DNA from: Cobetia marina
GTDB taxonomy: Bacteria > Pseudomonadota > Gammaproteobacteria > Pseudomonadales > Halomonadaceae
DNA length: 64,000 nt
Reading direction: 5' to 3'
NCBI RefSeq assembly: GCF_001720485.1
Contig: NZ_CP017114.1
Location: 186,001 to 250,000, forward strand
Both the position numbers and the translations under genes were made by a program. Positions 37,015 through 52,004 of this stretch are shown piece after piece; the first letter of the stretch is position 1; each line of letters opens with the position of its first letter. The notes below the pieces were generated by a model. That model was not told the origin of the DNA. It saw only the letters and a program-made list of their open reading frames with translations, and did no database searches.

Positions 37015-39651
37015 ATGCGCATCGACAAACTCACCAGCAAGCTGCAGAACGCGCTTGCGGATGCCCAGTCGCTCGCCGTCGGGCGAGGCCACAATGAAAT
37101 CCATCCCCAGCACCTGCTGCTGGCCCTGCTGGAGGACCGCGATGGCGGTCTCAAGGCGTTGGTCAACAAGGCGGGCGGTGATGCCACCAGCTTGATGAGC
37201 GGGCTCAAGCGTCAACTGGATGACCTGCCCACCGTGTCCCAGTTCGACGGCAATGTCGCGCCTTCCCAGGCGCTCGGCAAGCTTCTGAACCTGGCCGACC
37301 GCGAAGCCCAGAAACGCGGCGATCAATACATCGCTTCCGAGCTCGCGTTGCTGGCCGCGCTGGAGCTGGGCGGTGATCTCGGCAAGTTGTTCACCTCCTC
37401 GGGCATCAAGAAGCCCGCCCTGACCTCCGCCATCGATGCACTGCGCGGTGGCGAGGCGGTGGGAGATGCCGACGCCGAGAACAATCGAGAGGCACTCAAC
37501 AAGTACACGATGGACCTCACCCAGCGTGCGCGCGACGGCAAGCTCGACCCGGTGATCGGGCGTGACGAGGAGATTCGCCGCACGATTCAGGTCCTTCAGC
37601 GTCGCACCAAGAACAACCCGGTATTGATCGGTGAGCCCGGTGTCGGCAAGACCGCCATCGTCGAGGGGCTGGCCAGCCGTATCGTCAATGGTGAGGTGCC
37701 GGAAGGCCTCAAGAACAAGCGTGTGCTGTCTCTCGACATGGGCTCGCTGCTGGCGGGGGCCAAGTTCCGCGGTGAGTTCGAGGAGCGCCTCAAGTCCGTC
37801 CTCAAGGAGCTGTCGCAGGAAGAAGGCCAGGTCATCCTGTTCATCGATGAGCTGCACACCATGGTCGGCGCGGGCAAGGCCGAGGGCGCGATGGATGCCG
37901 GCAACATGCTCAAGCCGGCGCTGGCGCGTGGCGAGCTGCACTGTGTCGGTGCCACCACGCTTGACGAGTATCGCCAGTACATCGAGAAGGATGCCGCGCT
38001 GGAGCGTCGTTTCCAGAAGGTGCAGGTGGATCAGCCCAGCGAGGAGGACACCATCGCCATCCTGCGTGGCTTGAAGGAACGCTACGAGGTGCACCATGGG
38101 GTGGATATCACTGACAGTGCGATCATTGCGGCCGCGCGCCTCTCATCGCGCTACATCACGGACCGTCAGCTGCCTGACAAGGCGATCGACCTGATCGATG
38201 AAGCCGCGTCACGCATCCGCATGGAGCTGGACTCCAAGCCGGAGGAGATGGATCGTCTCGACCGCCGTCTGATCCAGCTCAAGATGGAACGTGAAGCCCT
38301 CAAGAAGGAGACCGACGAAGCGGCACTCAAGCGTCTCGGCGCGCTTGAGGACCAGATCGCGGAGCTGGAACGCGAATATGCCGATCTCGATGAGGTCTGG
38401 AAGGCCGAGAAGGCCAGTATCCAGGGGGCAGCGCAGTTCAAGGCCGAACTGGAACAGGCGCGCATCGATCTGGAACAGGCGCGGCGTGCCGGCGACCTCA
38501 GCCGCATGTCGGAACTGCAGTACGGCGTGATTCCGGGGCTCGAGAAGCAGATCAGCGAAGCCGGCGAAGGCGAGGCGGATACCTCCGCCCACGTGCTGCT
38601 GCGCTCCAATGTCACCGAGGAGGAGATTGCCGAGGTCGTCTCGCGCTGGACCGGCATTCCGGTCTCCAAGATGCTCGAAGGCGAGCGCGACAAGCTGCTG
38701 CGCATGGAAGAGGCGCTGCACGAGAAGGTGATCGGTCAGGACGAGGCGGTGATCGCGGTGGCCAATGCGGTGCGTCGCTCACGCGCCGGGCTATCGGACC
38801 CGAATCGCCCCAACGGCTCCTTCCTGTTCCTCGGCCCGACCGGGGTCGGCAAGACGGAGCTCTGCAAGTCGCTGGCCAGCTTCCTGTTCGATACCGAAGA
38901 GGCAATGGTGCGCATCGACATGTCCGAGTTCATGGAGAAGCATTCCGTGGCCCGTCTGATCGGCGCGCCTCCCGGCTATGTCGGCTATGAAGAGGGTGGC
39001 TATCTGACCGAGGCCGTGCGTCGCAAGCCGTACTCCGTGCTGCTGCTCGACGAGGTCGAGAAGGCGCATCCGGATGTCTTCAATATCCTGCTGCAGGTAT
39101 TGGAAGATGGCCGCCTGACCGATGGGCAGGGGCGTACCGTCGACTTCCGCAATACCGTGATCGTGATGACCTCGAATCTGGGGTCCGAGATGATCCAGCG
39201 CATGAGCGGTCTCAATGGCGAGCTGGCGGACGAGGAAGACACGCAAGAGAGTGTCGATCGCAAGGCGGCCTTCCAGTACGACGACATGAAGACGGCGGTC
39301 ATGGAAGTCGTGGGCAATCACTTCCGGCCGGAGCTGATCAACCGCATCGATGAAGTGGTGGTCTTCCACGCGTTGGGGCAGGCGCAGATCGCCTCCATCG
39401 CCGGTATTCAGCTCGAGCGGCTCAAGGCGCGGCTGGCCGAACGTGATCTCGGCTTCGAGATCACTGATGCCGCGATGGCGCTGCTGGCCAAGGCAGGCTT
39501 CGATCCGGTCTACGGTGCGCGTCCGCTCAAGCGCGCCATCCAGAGCCGTATCGAGAACCCGCTGGCCCAGGCGCTGCTGGGCGGTGAATTCGTGCCCGGT
39601 GACGTGATCCAGGTCGGCGAAGAGGGCGGAGAACTGACCTTCACGCGCTGA
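37015..39651 (+). CDS. clpB: ClpB protein disaggregase
   Basis: An 878-residue AAA+ chaperone that, with DnaK, pulls proteins out of aggregates. The N domain covers about residues 1-145. The first ATPase domain has Walker A GEPGVGKT at about 206-213. A coiled-coil middle domain spans about 410-530 and is rich in Glu and Arg ('[20 protein letters not shown]'). The second ATPase has GPTGVGKT at about 607-614. No ClpP-binding IGL loop is seen, as expected for ClpB. AGGAGAAG lies before the ATG and a heat-shock promoter further up. Confidence 0.98.
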   Translation: MRIDKLTSKLQNALADAQSLAVGRGHNEIHPQHLLLALLEDRDGGLKALVNKAGGDATSLMSGLKRQLDDLPTVSQFDGNVAPSQALGKLLNLADREAQKRGDQYIASELALLAALELGGDLGKLFTSSGIKKPALTSAIDALRGGEAVGDADAENNREALNKYTMDLTQRARDGKLDPVIGRDEEIRRTIQVLQRRTKNNPVLIGEPGVGKTAIVEGLASRIVNGEVPEGLKNKRVLSLDMGSLLAGAKFRGEFEERLKSVLKELSQEEGQVILFIDELHTMVGAGKAEGAMDAGNMLKPALARGELHCVGATTLDEYRQYIEKDAALERRFQKVQVDQPSEEDTIAILRGLKERYEVHHGVDITDSAIIAAARLSSRYITDRQLPDKAIDLIDEAASRIRMELDSKPEEMDRLDRRLIQLKMEREALKKETDEAALKRLGALEDQIAELEREYADLDEVWKAEKASIQGAAQFKAELEQARIDLEQARRAGDLSRMSELQYGVIPGLEKQISEAGEGEADTSAHVLLRSNVTEEEIAEVVSRWTGIPVSKMLEGERDKLLRMEEALHEKVIGQDEAVIAVANAVRRSRAGLSDPNRPNGSFLFLGPTGVGKTELCKSLASFLFDTEEAMVRIDMSEFMEKHSVARLIGAPPGYVGYEEGGYLTEAVRRKPYSVLLLDEVEKAHPDVFNILLQVLEDGRLTDGQGRTVDFRNTVIVMTSNLGSEMIQRMSGLNGELADEEDTQESVDRKAAFQYDDMKTAVMEVVGNHFRPELINRIDEVVVFHALGQAQIASIAGIQLERLKARLAERDLGFEITDAAMALLAKAGFDPVYGARPLKRAIQSRIENPLAQALLGGEFVPGDVIQVGEEGGELTFTR

Positions 39652-39670
39652 ATCGCGCGCCCGTGAGTGA

Positions 39671-39718
39671 CGCCCCACCGTGACGGAAGTCTGTCTTCCA
39701 CTTGCGGTGGGGCGTTTT
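39671..39718 (+). terminator. terminator after clpB
   Basis: CGCCCCACCG and CGGTGGGGCG enclose a second small hairpin, followed by TTTT. Confidence 0.85.
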
Positions 39719-40228
39719 CGTGTCTGTCGTCTGGGCGCAAAATGACAACCCGGCGGCAGGGATGCTGAAAATCACGAGGCAGAAAATTGCGAATTAAATG
39801 CCATCTGTGAGGTTTTACGCACGCATATGGCCGGATTTCCCGTTATCGGTGTGGCATTTGGCGTAGGCGGCGCACACTGGCGTAAGGTTGAGTTGACAGC
39901 CCCTTGCGGCTGTTGGACTCTTGACCATTCCTGATTGCGGGCGTGGCCATTCGGGCGACCCTCGAAGCGCCACGTGAAGGACAGACGCTGAGTCGCTGTC
40001 CGCCTGTCGAAGGATATGCCGATCAGGGTACGCCAACCGTACCGATCGGCCATCAGCCCCGACCGCATCCAACCGATGCGACAAGAGTGCAGGCCCTAAC
40101 CGGGCCGCAGACGCCAGGGTTTGGCATCAGGTGCCGCAACTGTTGCGGTAGCGACATTCAGGTCGCACTCGATCCGGCTTGCGTATTGCTGCCGGACGCA
40201 CTCGAGACCTCCAGGGGAGAACAACCAA
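39719..40228 (+). promoter_or_regulatory. long structured leader of ilvI-ilvH
   Basis: This 510-base stretch holds no convincing gene. It contains a TTGACA at about 39891 and several hairpins: 40018-40050 (13 bp with a 2-base bulge), 40092-40106 (GGCCC/GGGCC) and 40134-40148 (CCGCAA/TTGCGG). A 35-codon ORF at 39827-39934 starts MAGFPVIGVAFGVGG and could be a leader peptide, but its ribosome site is poor. Attenuation control is possible. Confidence 0.4.
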
Positions 40229-41953
40229 GTGGAATTGCTTTCCGGCGCTGACATGATCGCCCGCGCGCTGCATGACGAGGGCGTGGAGTATATATACGGC
40301 TATCCCGGTGGAGCGGCGCTGCACATCTATGACGCCCTGTTCCGTCAGGACAAGGTCCAGCACATTCTGGTCCGCCACGAACAGGCTGCTACCCACGCAG
40401 CCGATGGCTACGCACGCGCTTCCGGCAAGCCCGGAGTCGTGCTGGTCACCTCAGGCCCCGGCGCGACCAATGCCGTGACCGGTATCGCCACGGCCTACAT
40501 GGACTCGATTCCCATGGTCGTGCTGTGTGGCCAGGTCGCCAGCCACCTGATCGGTGAAGACGCCTTCCAGGAAACCGACATCGTCGGTGTGACTCGCCCG
40601 ATCGTGAAGCACAGCTTCTCGATCAAGCATCCGAGCGAGATTCCCGAAGTCATCAAGAAGGCCTTCTATCTGGCCTCCAGTGGTCGCCCGGGGCCGGTCG
40701 TCATCGATATCCCGAAGGACATGACCGCCCCGACCGAACGCTATGAGTACAGCTACCCCAAGAAGGTACGCATGCGCTCCTACAGCCCGGTCACCCGTGG
40801 CCACAGCGGCCAGATCAAGAAGGCCGTCGAGCTGATGCTCAAGGCCCGCCGCCCGCTGTTCTTCACCGGCGGTGGCGTGGTCTCCGGTCGTGCCAGCGAA
40901 GCGCTGACCGACCTGGTGCGCCGTCTGAACTTCCCGATCACCACCTCGTTGATGGGCATCGGTGCCTATCCGCAGGGCGATCGCCAGTGTCTGGGCTGGC
41001 CCGGCATGCACGGCTCCTATGAGTCGAACAATGCCATGCACCACACCGATCTGATCATCTGCATCGGCGCGCGCTTCGATGACCGCGTGACCAACAACAC
41101 CTCGAAGTTCTGCCCGACGGCCAAGATCATCCACGTCGACATCGACCCGAGTTCAGTCTCCAAGACCGTGCGCGCCGATGTACCGATCGTCGGTCCGGCC
41201 GATGCCGTGATCAACGAGATGATCAGCCTCGTGCAGGGTCGTGAGCTGGCCAACCCCGATGCACTGGAGGCCTGGTGGACCCAGATCGATGGCTGGCGTG
41301 CCGAGCGTGAAGGCAAGCTGTATGAGCCGTCCGCCCCGGGCGAGCCGCTCAAGCCGCAGCAGGTGGTGGAAGCCGTGCACCGCGCGACGCGTGGCGAAGC
41401 CTTCGTCGCCACCGATGTCGGTCAGCACCAGATGTTCGCCGCCCAGTACTACAAGTTCCAGCGCCCCAACCGCTGGATCACCTCCGGTGGTCTGGGCACC
41501 ATGGGCTTCGGCTTCCCGGCGGCCATGGGCATCAAGATGTCCTACCCGGATGACGATGTGGTGCTGTTCACCGGGGAAGGCAGCTTCCAGATGATGATGC
41601 AGGAGTTCTCGACCTGTAAGCAGTACGGGATCGGGGTCAAGATCATCAACCTCAACAACCAGTCGCTGGGCATGGTGCGTCAGTGGCAGGACCTGAACTA
41701 CAAGTCCCGTCACTCGCATTCCTACATGGAGTCGCTGCCTGACTTCGTGCAGCTGGCGGGCGCCTATGGCTTCCGTGCCATCAAGGTGCACACGGTGGAG
41801 GAGCTCGAACCTGCGCTGGAAGAAGCCTTCCGCAACAAGGACGAGCTGGTGTTCCTCGACATCTATGTCGACCCGCGTGAACACGTCTATCCGATGCAGG
41901 TGCCTCTCGGCTCCATGCGTGACATGCTGCTTACGAAGACGGAGCGGACCTGA
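40229..41953 (+). CDS. ilvI: acetolactate synthase, large (catalytic) subunit
   Basis: A 574-residue ThDP enzyme that joins two pyruvates, or pyruvate and 2-oxobutyrate, at the start of valine, leucine and isoleucine synthesis. It has 'YGYPGGAALHIYDAL', the catalytic Glu in 'VRHEQAATHAADGYARAS', the FAD region, and the ThDP motif 'GEGSFQMMMQEFSTCKQYGIGVKIINLNNQ'. The start is GTG (VELLSGADMIARAL), with GGGGAGA upstream; the longer ORF to 40121 does not fit the family. The stop overlaps ilvH (TGATG). ilvB is an equally used name. Confidence 0.96.
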   Translation: MELLSGADMIARALHDEGVEYIYGYPGGAALHIYDALFRQDKVQHILVRHEQAATHAADGYARASGKPGVVLVTSGPGATNAVTGIATAYMDSIPMVVLCGQVASHLIGEDAFQETDIVGVTRPIVKHSFSIKHPSEIPEVIKKAFYLASSGRPGPVVIDIPKDMTAPTERYEYSYPKKVRMRSYSPVTRGHSGQIKKAVELMLKARRPLFFTGGGVVSGRASEALTDLVRRLNFPITTSLMGIGAYPQGDRQCLGWPGMHGSYESNNAMHHTDLIICIGARFDDRVTNNTSKFCPTAKIIHVDIDPSSVSKTVRADVPIVGPADAVINEMISLVQGRELANPDALEAWWTQIDGWRAEREGKLYEPSAPGEPLKPQQVVEAVHRATRGEAFVATDVGQHQMFAAQYYKFQRPNRWITSGGLGTMGFGFPAAMGIKMSYPDDDVVLFTGEGSFQMMMQEFSTCKQYGIGVKIINLNNQSLGMVRQWQDLNYKSRHSHSYMESLPDFVQLAGAYGFRAIKVHTVEELEPALEEAFRNKDELVFLDIYVDPREHVYPMQVPLGSMRDMLLTKTERT

Positions 41954-42444
41954 TGCGCCATATCATCTCCATTCTGATGGAAAACGAACCGGGCGCGCTG
42001 TCACGGGTCGTCGGCCTGTTTTCACAGCGCAATTTCAACATCGAGACCCTCAACGTGGCCCCGACCGAGGACGCGACCCTGTCACGTCTGACCGTCACCA
42101 CGGTCGGCGAAGATCGCGTCATCGAGCAGATCACCAAGCACCTCAACAAGCTGGTGGATGTGGTCAAGCTGGTGGATCTCACCGAGGGCAGCCACATCGA
42201 GCGCGAGCTGATGCTGGTCAAGGTCAAGGCGTTGGGCGCCCAGCGTGACGAGATCAAGCGCACGGCGGACATCTTCCGTGCCCAGATCGTTGACATCACG
42301 CCGAGCCTCTACACCATCCAGATCACCGGTGACGGTGGCAAGCTGGATGCCTTCCTGGCGGCGATGCAGCCGGTAGGCGTGCTGGAAGTGGCACGTACCG
42401 GGGTCTCCGGCATCGCCCGCGGTGAGAAGGTGTTGAGCCTGTAA
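41953..42444 (+). CDS. ilvH: acetolactate synthase, small (regulatory) subunit
   Basis: A 163-residue protein with an N-terminal ACT domain ('RHIISILMENEPGALSRVVG', 'RNFNIETLNVAPTED') that binds valine for feedback inhibition, and a C-terminal domain ending 'VARTGVSGIARGEKVLSL'. The length equals E. coli IlvH. Translation is coupled to ilvI by overlap of stop and start. Confidence 0.97.
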   Translation: MRHIISILMENEPGALSRVVGLFSQRNFNIETLNVAPTEDATLSRLTVTTVGEDRVIEQITKHLNKLVDVVKLVDLTEGSHIERELMLVKVKALGAQRDEIKRTADIFRAQIVDITPSLYTIQITGDGGKLDAFLAAMQPVGVLEVARTGVSGIARGEKVLSL

Positions 42445-42472
42445 GACGGTGATTGTGGAAACGCAAGACAAG

Positions 42473-42498
42473 AACGGCGCCCCTCGGGGCGCCGTTTT
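42473..42498 (+). terminator. terminator after ilvH
   Basis: AACGGCGCCCC and GGGGCGCCGTT flank a tight loop and are followed by TTTT. ilvC therefore has its own promoter. Confidence 0.9.
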
Positions 42499-42558
42499 CG
42501 TTGTGGCGTGGGGCAGGCCATATAGCGCAATGTTCCGTGGCGCAGGGTCACTGCGTCA

Positions 42559-43488
42559 TCACTCCTCTGGCCGTCGCGGGGTACCGGGCAGCTGTTCCCA
42601 GAGTGCGCGTACCAGTGGATGTCGAAGACGTTTCTCCTGTACGCACAGCCCGACCTTGTAGGGGGTCAGCGGCGGATCGACATCGAGGATGCGCACCTGA
42701 TCGGCCAGCGGGGAGTTGTCGAGCACGATCTGCGGCACCACGCCGATCCCGAAGCCCAATCCGACCATGCTGACGATGGCCTCGTTGCCGGCAACCTGGG
42801 CATACAGGCGCGGCTTGATGCCACGAGTATGGCACCAGGCATCGAAGCGCTCGCGCGCCAAGCCGGTCTCGGAGAGGATCATCGGGACGCGCGCCCAGTC
42901 GATGTGGTCGTCCCCCGCTGACGAATCGTCCGCCTCGCCGATGCCTTCCAGCTGATGGCCGGGGCCATCACGACGCGGGGCAATGAAGCGCAGCGGCGAC
43001 TCGGCGAAGTCGGTGAAGGCCAGGCGCGAGGGCAGCACGTCCGGGCGTGCGGCGATCGCCAGGTCCTCGTGGCCCATCAGCACGCGCTCCAATGCCACGG
43101 CGGGGTCACCGGTATGCAGTTTGAGCTCCACATGCGGATGGCGGGCCCGGAAGGAGGCGAGAATCTCATACAGGAAGCTGTAGCTGGCGGTCACCGAGCA
43201 GTACAGGGATAGCTCGCCACGCAGTTCGTCGCTGTCTTCTAGCAATGACTGACGAATGTCATCCCATTGACTCAGGAGTTCGCGAGCATGACGACGGAAG
43301 CGCTCTCCCGCCGGTGTCAGTGCGACGCTGCGGTTGTCGCGCTCGAACAGGCTGACGCCCAGTTCCTCTTCCATGGCGCGAATGGCACGTGACAGGGCAG
43401 AGGCGCTCAGGTGCAGGGCAGTACTGGCGCGTCCGAAATGCAGCGTTTCGGCGAGGGTTAGGAATTGCTTGAGTTGACGATTGTCCAT
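42559..43488 (-). CDS. ilvY: LysR-type regulator IlvY
   Basis: A 309-residue LysR-type activator divergent from ilvC. The winged helix is at the N-terminus ('QLKQFLTLAETLHFGRASTALHLSASALSRAIRAMEEELG') and the effector domain follows ('LYCSVTASYSFLYEIL', 'MVGLGFGIGVVPQIVLDNSP'). It resembles E. coli IlvY in sequence and place. IlvY activates ilvC when acetolactate or acetohydroxybutyrate, the IlvC substrates, are present. The convergent ilvH terminator lies at its 3' side. Confidence 0.92.
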   Translation of the reverse strand: MDNRQLKQFLTLAETLHFGRASTALHLSASALSRAIRAMEEELGVSLFERDNRSVALTPAGERFRRHARELLSQWDDIRQSLLEDSDELRGELSLYCSVTASYSFLYEILASFRARHPHVELKLHTGDPAVALERVLMGHEDLAIAARPDVLPSRLAFTDFAESPLRFIAPRRDGPGHQLEGIGEADDSSAGDDHIDWARVPMILSETGLARERFDAWCHTRGIKPRLYAQVAGNEAIVSMVGLGFGIGVVPQIVLDNSPLADQVRILDVDPPLTPYKVGLCVQEKRLRHPLVRALWEQLPGTPRRPEE

Positions 43489-43534
43489 GCCGGAGTCCGC
43501 TGTCGATGAGTGCTGAAGGGGGAAATGCCTTGTG

Positions 43535-43562
43535 TTGCGCCATATGGCATATGATGGTGCAA
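43535..43562. promoter_or_regulatory. likely IlvY operator in ilvY-ilvC gap
   Basis: An imperfect 28-base dyad with TTGC...GCAA ends and CCAT/ATGG inner arms lies between the divergent genes, in an AT-richer patch. LysR-type dyads of this sort are expected here. A further GCAAATATAGCATTTT stretch follows; the exact -35/-10 of ilvC is not clear. Confidence 0.55.
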
Positions 43563-43781
43563 ATATAGCATTTTACGCAATGTCGAGGTGCGGGTAAGGT
43601 GGACTCATCGCCGCGCAGGAGGAGGACGGCAGACCTTGATCCAAGGCGCACGACCTCCCAGGGACGCAGAGCGGTCAGGATAGATGGCCGTCGGCGTTGG
43701 ACACTGACATACGCCCTTCCCTCGCGGGAAGGGTCGCAAGAACAACAGACACTCTTTCAAGATCTCACGCCATCCCACTGA

Positions 43782-44825
<1,044 letters not shown>

Positions 44826-44854
44826 TCCTGCCAATTGGATCCGGCGTGAAATGA

Positions 44855-44890
44855 GCGGGGCGCTCTCCATCAGGAGGGCGCCCCGCTTGC
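44855..44890 (+). terminator. hairpin after ilvC
   Basis: GCGGGGCGC pairs with GCGCCCCGC, with CTCC/GGAG inside; the following bases are T/G-rich rather than a pure T-run. Confidence 0.7.
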
Positions 44891-45034
44891 GTTGTTGCTC
44901 TATAAGCGCTATCGAATGGGGGAGGGAAGTGACAGTCGACGGTGAGGCCGCTAGGGTGTCACTACTATTCGCGCTCACTGGCAGGTGTAGAATGTGGTTA
45001 CCCTGCCACGACGAGGCATGATGCAAGGAATCCC

Positions 45035-45886
45035 ATGACTGACGAAAATCGACATCCCGGCGCAGAAGATGCCCCCGAAGAACCGACCCGCCGTAGCAGT
45101 TCCGTGCTGGACAAGGTGGTGGAAGAATTCACCGACGACAGCGAAGTCGTGGAAGAGGCCATCGAGGATGGCAAGCCCGTTCGTCGGCGTGGCATCTACC
45201 TGCTGCCCAACCTGTTCACCACGTCGGCATTGTTCTCTGGCTTCTTCGCTGTGGTATGTGCGCTGAACGGCGAGTTTGCCAATGCCTCCATCGCCATCTT
45301 CGTCTCGATGGTGCTGGATGGTCTCGATGGACGTGTGGCTCGCCTGACCAATACGCAAAGCGCCTTTGGTGCGGAGTACGACAGCCTGGCGGACATGTTG
45401 TCCTTCGGCGTGGCACCGGCACTGGTCACCTTCAGCTGGATTCTGCAGGATGTCGGCAAGATCGGCTGGATCGCCGCCTTCGTCTATGTCGCGGGCGCGG
45501 CGCTGCGCCTGGCGCGCTTCAATGTCCAGATAGGCTCCACCGACAAGAAGTGGTTCATCGGCCTGCCCAGTCCGGCAGCGGCGGCACTCGTGGCTGGTTG
45601 TGTGTGGACCATGCACAACTTCGACGCCGAGACCTTCGCCTTCAAGTCGCTGATGGTCTTCGTGGTCGCGGCTGCCGGTATCCTGATGGTGTCGAACATC
45701 CGCTACTACAGCTTCAAGGAGATCGACCTCAAGGGGCCGGTGCCCTTCGTCGCGCTGCTCGCCATCGTGCTGGCCTTCGTGGTCATCTCGCTGGAGCCGT
45801 CCGTGATGCTGCTGGGCCTGTTCGGTTGCTATGTCGCCAGTGGCCCGATCATGGCACTGGGCCGCAAGCTGCGCGGCAACAAGTAA
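45035..45886 (+). CDS. pssA: CDP-diacylglycerol-serine O-phosphatidyltransferase
   Basis: A 283-residue integral membrane enzyme that makes phosphatidylserine, the precursor of phosphatidylethanolamine. The CDP-alcohol phosphotransferase motif is present: 'DGLDGRVARLTNTQSAFGAE' followed by YDSLAD. There are about six to eight membrane segments. An acidic N-terminal tail of about 50 residues precedes the first one. This is the Bacillus-type membrane PssA, unlike the E. coli soluble form. AAGGAA lies before the ATG. ilvC-pssA order is common in related bacteria. Confidence 0.93.
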   Translation: MTDENRHPGAEDAPEEPTRRSSSVLDKVVEEFTDDSEVVEEAIEDGKPVRRRGIYLLPNLFTTSALFSGFFAVVCALNGEFANASIAIFVSMVLDGLDGRVARLTNTQSAFGAEYDSLADMLSFGVAPALVTFSWILQDVGKIGWIAAFVYVAGAALRLARFNVQIGSTDKKWFIGLPSPAAAALVAGCVWTMHNFDAETFAFKSLMVFVVAAAGILMVSNIRYYSFKEIDLKGPVPFVALLAIVLAFVVISLEPSVMLLGLFGCYVASGPIMALGRKLRGNK

Positions 45887-45916
45887 GCGCCAGCTGCCAT
45901 TGGTGTGATGATCGAT

Positions 45917-45948
45917 ATTCGGCCCCGCCATTTCTGGCGGGGCCGAAT
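45917..45948 (+). terminator. hairpin after pssA
   Basis: ATTCGGCCCCGCCA and TGGCGGGGCCGAAT form a 14-bp perfect stem with a 4-base loop; the T-run is interrupted (GCGTTTC). Confidence 0.7.
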
Positions 45949-46206
45949 GCGTTTCTGGCCAGGCAAGAGATGTGTCAGCAAGCGACGGCGAGATGAGGCC
46001 AAAGGAGCAAGAAGAGGTGATGAGAGAATAGGTGTCGCCCGCATGTCCTCGAAATGACAATCGATGGAAAAAGCCCTTGTGCTCAGCCCGGTTCGTGCGT
46101 AAAGTACGCATCCGCTGCCGGGGACGCATGGCGTTACCAGCGGTGAAAGAGGTTTGCAGGTGATTGTTTTGTTTGATGTTTTTGAAGTCCGCTTCCAAAT
46201 CATCAG

Positions 46207-46353
46207 TTGACAATCCCGGGCGATTCGCTAGAATACGCCACACTCCTTACGGAACAGGTGATCGAGCAACGCTCCTCACCGCTGGATGATGCTTAGAGGC
46301 AGTCGATTGACTCATCATCAAGTGCTTGACTTCTCAGGCGTTCCGGATAGAAT
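46207..46353 (+). promoter_or_regulatory. tandem promoters P1 and P2 of first rRNA operon
   Basis: P1: TTGACA at 46207-46212 and TAGAAT at 46229-46234 (16-base spacing). P2: TTGACT at 46326-46331 and TAGAAT at 46348-46353 (16 bases). A T-rich stretch at about 46162-46184 upstream of P1 looks like an UP element. This is the classical rrn arrangement. Confidence 0.8.
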
Positions 46354-46376
46354 ATGCCTCCTCGCTTAACAGCGAC

Positions 46377-46466
46377 GCTCTTTAAAAATTTGATCAGGTA
46401 ATTCGTGTGAGCGCTTGCCGATGAGTGGTGACAAGGTCACCAAATATCGGAGCAAGCCTCTCACGA
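46377..46466 (+). promoter_or_regulatory. rrn leader: boxA and 16S processing stem, operon 1
   Basis: GCTCTTTAAAA at 46377-46387 is a boxA-like antitermination element. Bases 46392-46420 are complementary to 48079-48108 in the spacer, giving the RNase III stem around pre-16S. A long local hairpin (about 46407-46463) includes GGTGAC/GTCACC. Confidence 0.7.
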
Positions 46467-46517
46467 GAAGTTTGACTCTGAACCAAGTTTGGTCTGCTTA
46501 ACAGACTATCAAGCTTT

Positions 46518-48058
<1,541 letters not shown>

Positions 48059-48300
48059 TCGACACTGTCTATCGCTCGCGGCAAGTGCTCACAACGAATT
48101 ACCTGATCTTATTGCTGGCTTAGCCGGCAGTGGCAAGCGTGCTCGATAGAGCGCGCTTCTCACTGTTCTCTGAACAGCCGCTCTTTAACAATGTGAATCA
48201 TGCTGACGATGGAATGTGCGCCAAGCACATCTCCATCAAAACGATATGTCGGAGAGGTCCGACAGATTCGTAATCCTTGACAGACCCCTTGGGGTTATAT
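48059..48300 (+). other. 16S-23S spacer of operon 1, without tRNA genes
   Basis: No cloverleaf is present. Bases 48109-48155 (47 nt) fold into two hairpins and stand where the other operon has its tRNA block. A boxA GCTCTTTAACA is at 48180-48190. Bases 48191-48206 and 48240-48249 pair with 51242-51266 beyond 23S to form the pre-23S processing stem. Confidence 0.85.
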
Positions 48301-51189
<2,889 letters not shown>

Positions 51190-51241
51190 ATAACACCCAA
51201 GGGGTTTGCTTAGGTAAACGCCGGGATTGCGACAGGATCGA

Positions 51242-51266
51242 CGACATATCGGTCAGCATGATTCAT
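51242..51266 (+). other. distal arm of 23S processing stem, operon 1
   Basis: GTCAGCATGATTCAT at 51252-51266 is the reverse complement of spacer bases before 23S, and CGACATATCG just before it pairs with 48240-48249. This is the usual RNase III processing stem. Confidence 0.75.
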
Positions 51267-51324
51267 ATTGCGAGTCGCGAGGCCACAAGCCTCGGGACTC
51301 AGGCACCGCAAGGTGCCACCGTTT

Positions 51325-51443
51325 CGCCTGACGACCATAGCGAGCGTGAACCACCCGATCCCATGCCGAACTCGGAAGTGAAACCGCTTAGCGCCGATGG
51401 TAGTGTGGAGTTTCTCCATGTGAGAGTAGGTCATCGTCAGGCA
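51325..51443 (+). rRNA. rrf: 5S ribosomal RNA, operon 1
   Basis: About 119 bases. The terminal stem CGCCTGACGA pairs with TCGTCAGGCA; the body carries CCGATCCCATGCCGAACTC and GAAGTGAAACCGCTTAGCGC, as in E. coli 5S. Ends are set from the terminal helix and may shift by a base or two. Confidence 0.95.
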
Positions 51444-51452
51444 CTTATACTG

Positions 51453-51490
51453 AACCGCCCCTGCAGCCCAGCTGCAGGGGCGGTTCTCTT
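51453..51490 (+). terminator. terminator of rRNA operon 1
   Basis: AACCGCCCCTGCAGC and GCTGCAGGGGCGGTT form a 15-bp stem with a 3-base loop, followed by CTCTTT. Confidence 0.85.
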
Positions 51491-51893
51491 TGTGCGCGGA
51501 AAAAGTGGTGCTTGGAGAGGTGGTGCACAGAAAAATGGCGCACTGGAATGTGATACCAGAATCTTGGTGATCTTCGACGTGCCAGGTGAACGTACAAGTC
51601 TTCATACGCTTCGAGTGGGGAGGGCGCACGGCCCTGGTGGTGCTCACACCGCATGGGTAAAGATATTGTCTCGTTCCAGGTCGGTAATGGGGTGTGGAAA
51701 ACTTTCATTGAGCGGCTCATGTCAGGTTATCCACACCCCTTTTTTTCCAGGTGTGACTCTCGGGAATCATCAGAGCGATCGATCAGGCCCGCTTCTTTAC
51801 CATGATGTCGTCCTGAATCGTGACGGCTGAAAGCGCCGAACACTGCATGGCTGGATGCTTTTTGAAGAAAGCGCTTGCACTTGCAGAGGTGAA
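51491..51893. other. gap between the two rRNA operons
   Basis: About 400 bases without a convincing gene. A second terminator-like hairpin is present (51689-51698 GGGGTGTGGA with 51730-51739 TCCACACCCC, then T8). The sequence TTATCCACA at 51727-51735 equals the DnaA-box consensus. From about 51894 the sequence matches the region upstream of operon 1. Confidence 0.6.
51689..51747 (+). terminator. second terminator-like hairpin after operon 1
   Basis: A 10-bp perfect stem with a 31-base loop is followed by eight T, suggesting back-up termination before the second operon. Confidence 0.55.
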
Positions 51894-52004
51894 TGCGTAA
51901 AGTACGCATCCGCTGCCGGGGACGCATGGCGTTACCAGCGGTGAAAGAGGTTTGCAGGTGATTGTTTTATTTGATGTTTTTGAAGTCCGCTTCCAAATCA
52001 TCGA

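Noticed and set aside
51258..51830. A 190-codon frame across the 5S gene and inter-operon gap
   Set aside because: It starts before 5S rRNA, runs through the terminator and has no recognisable protein features.
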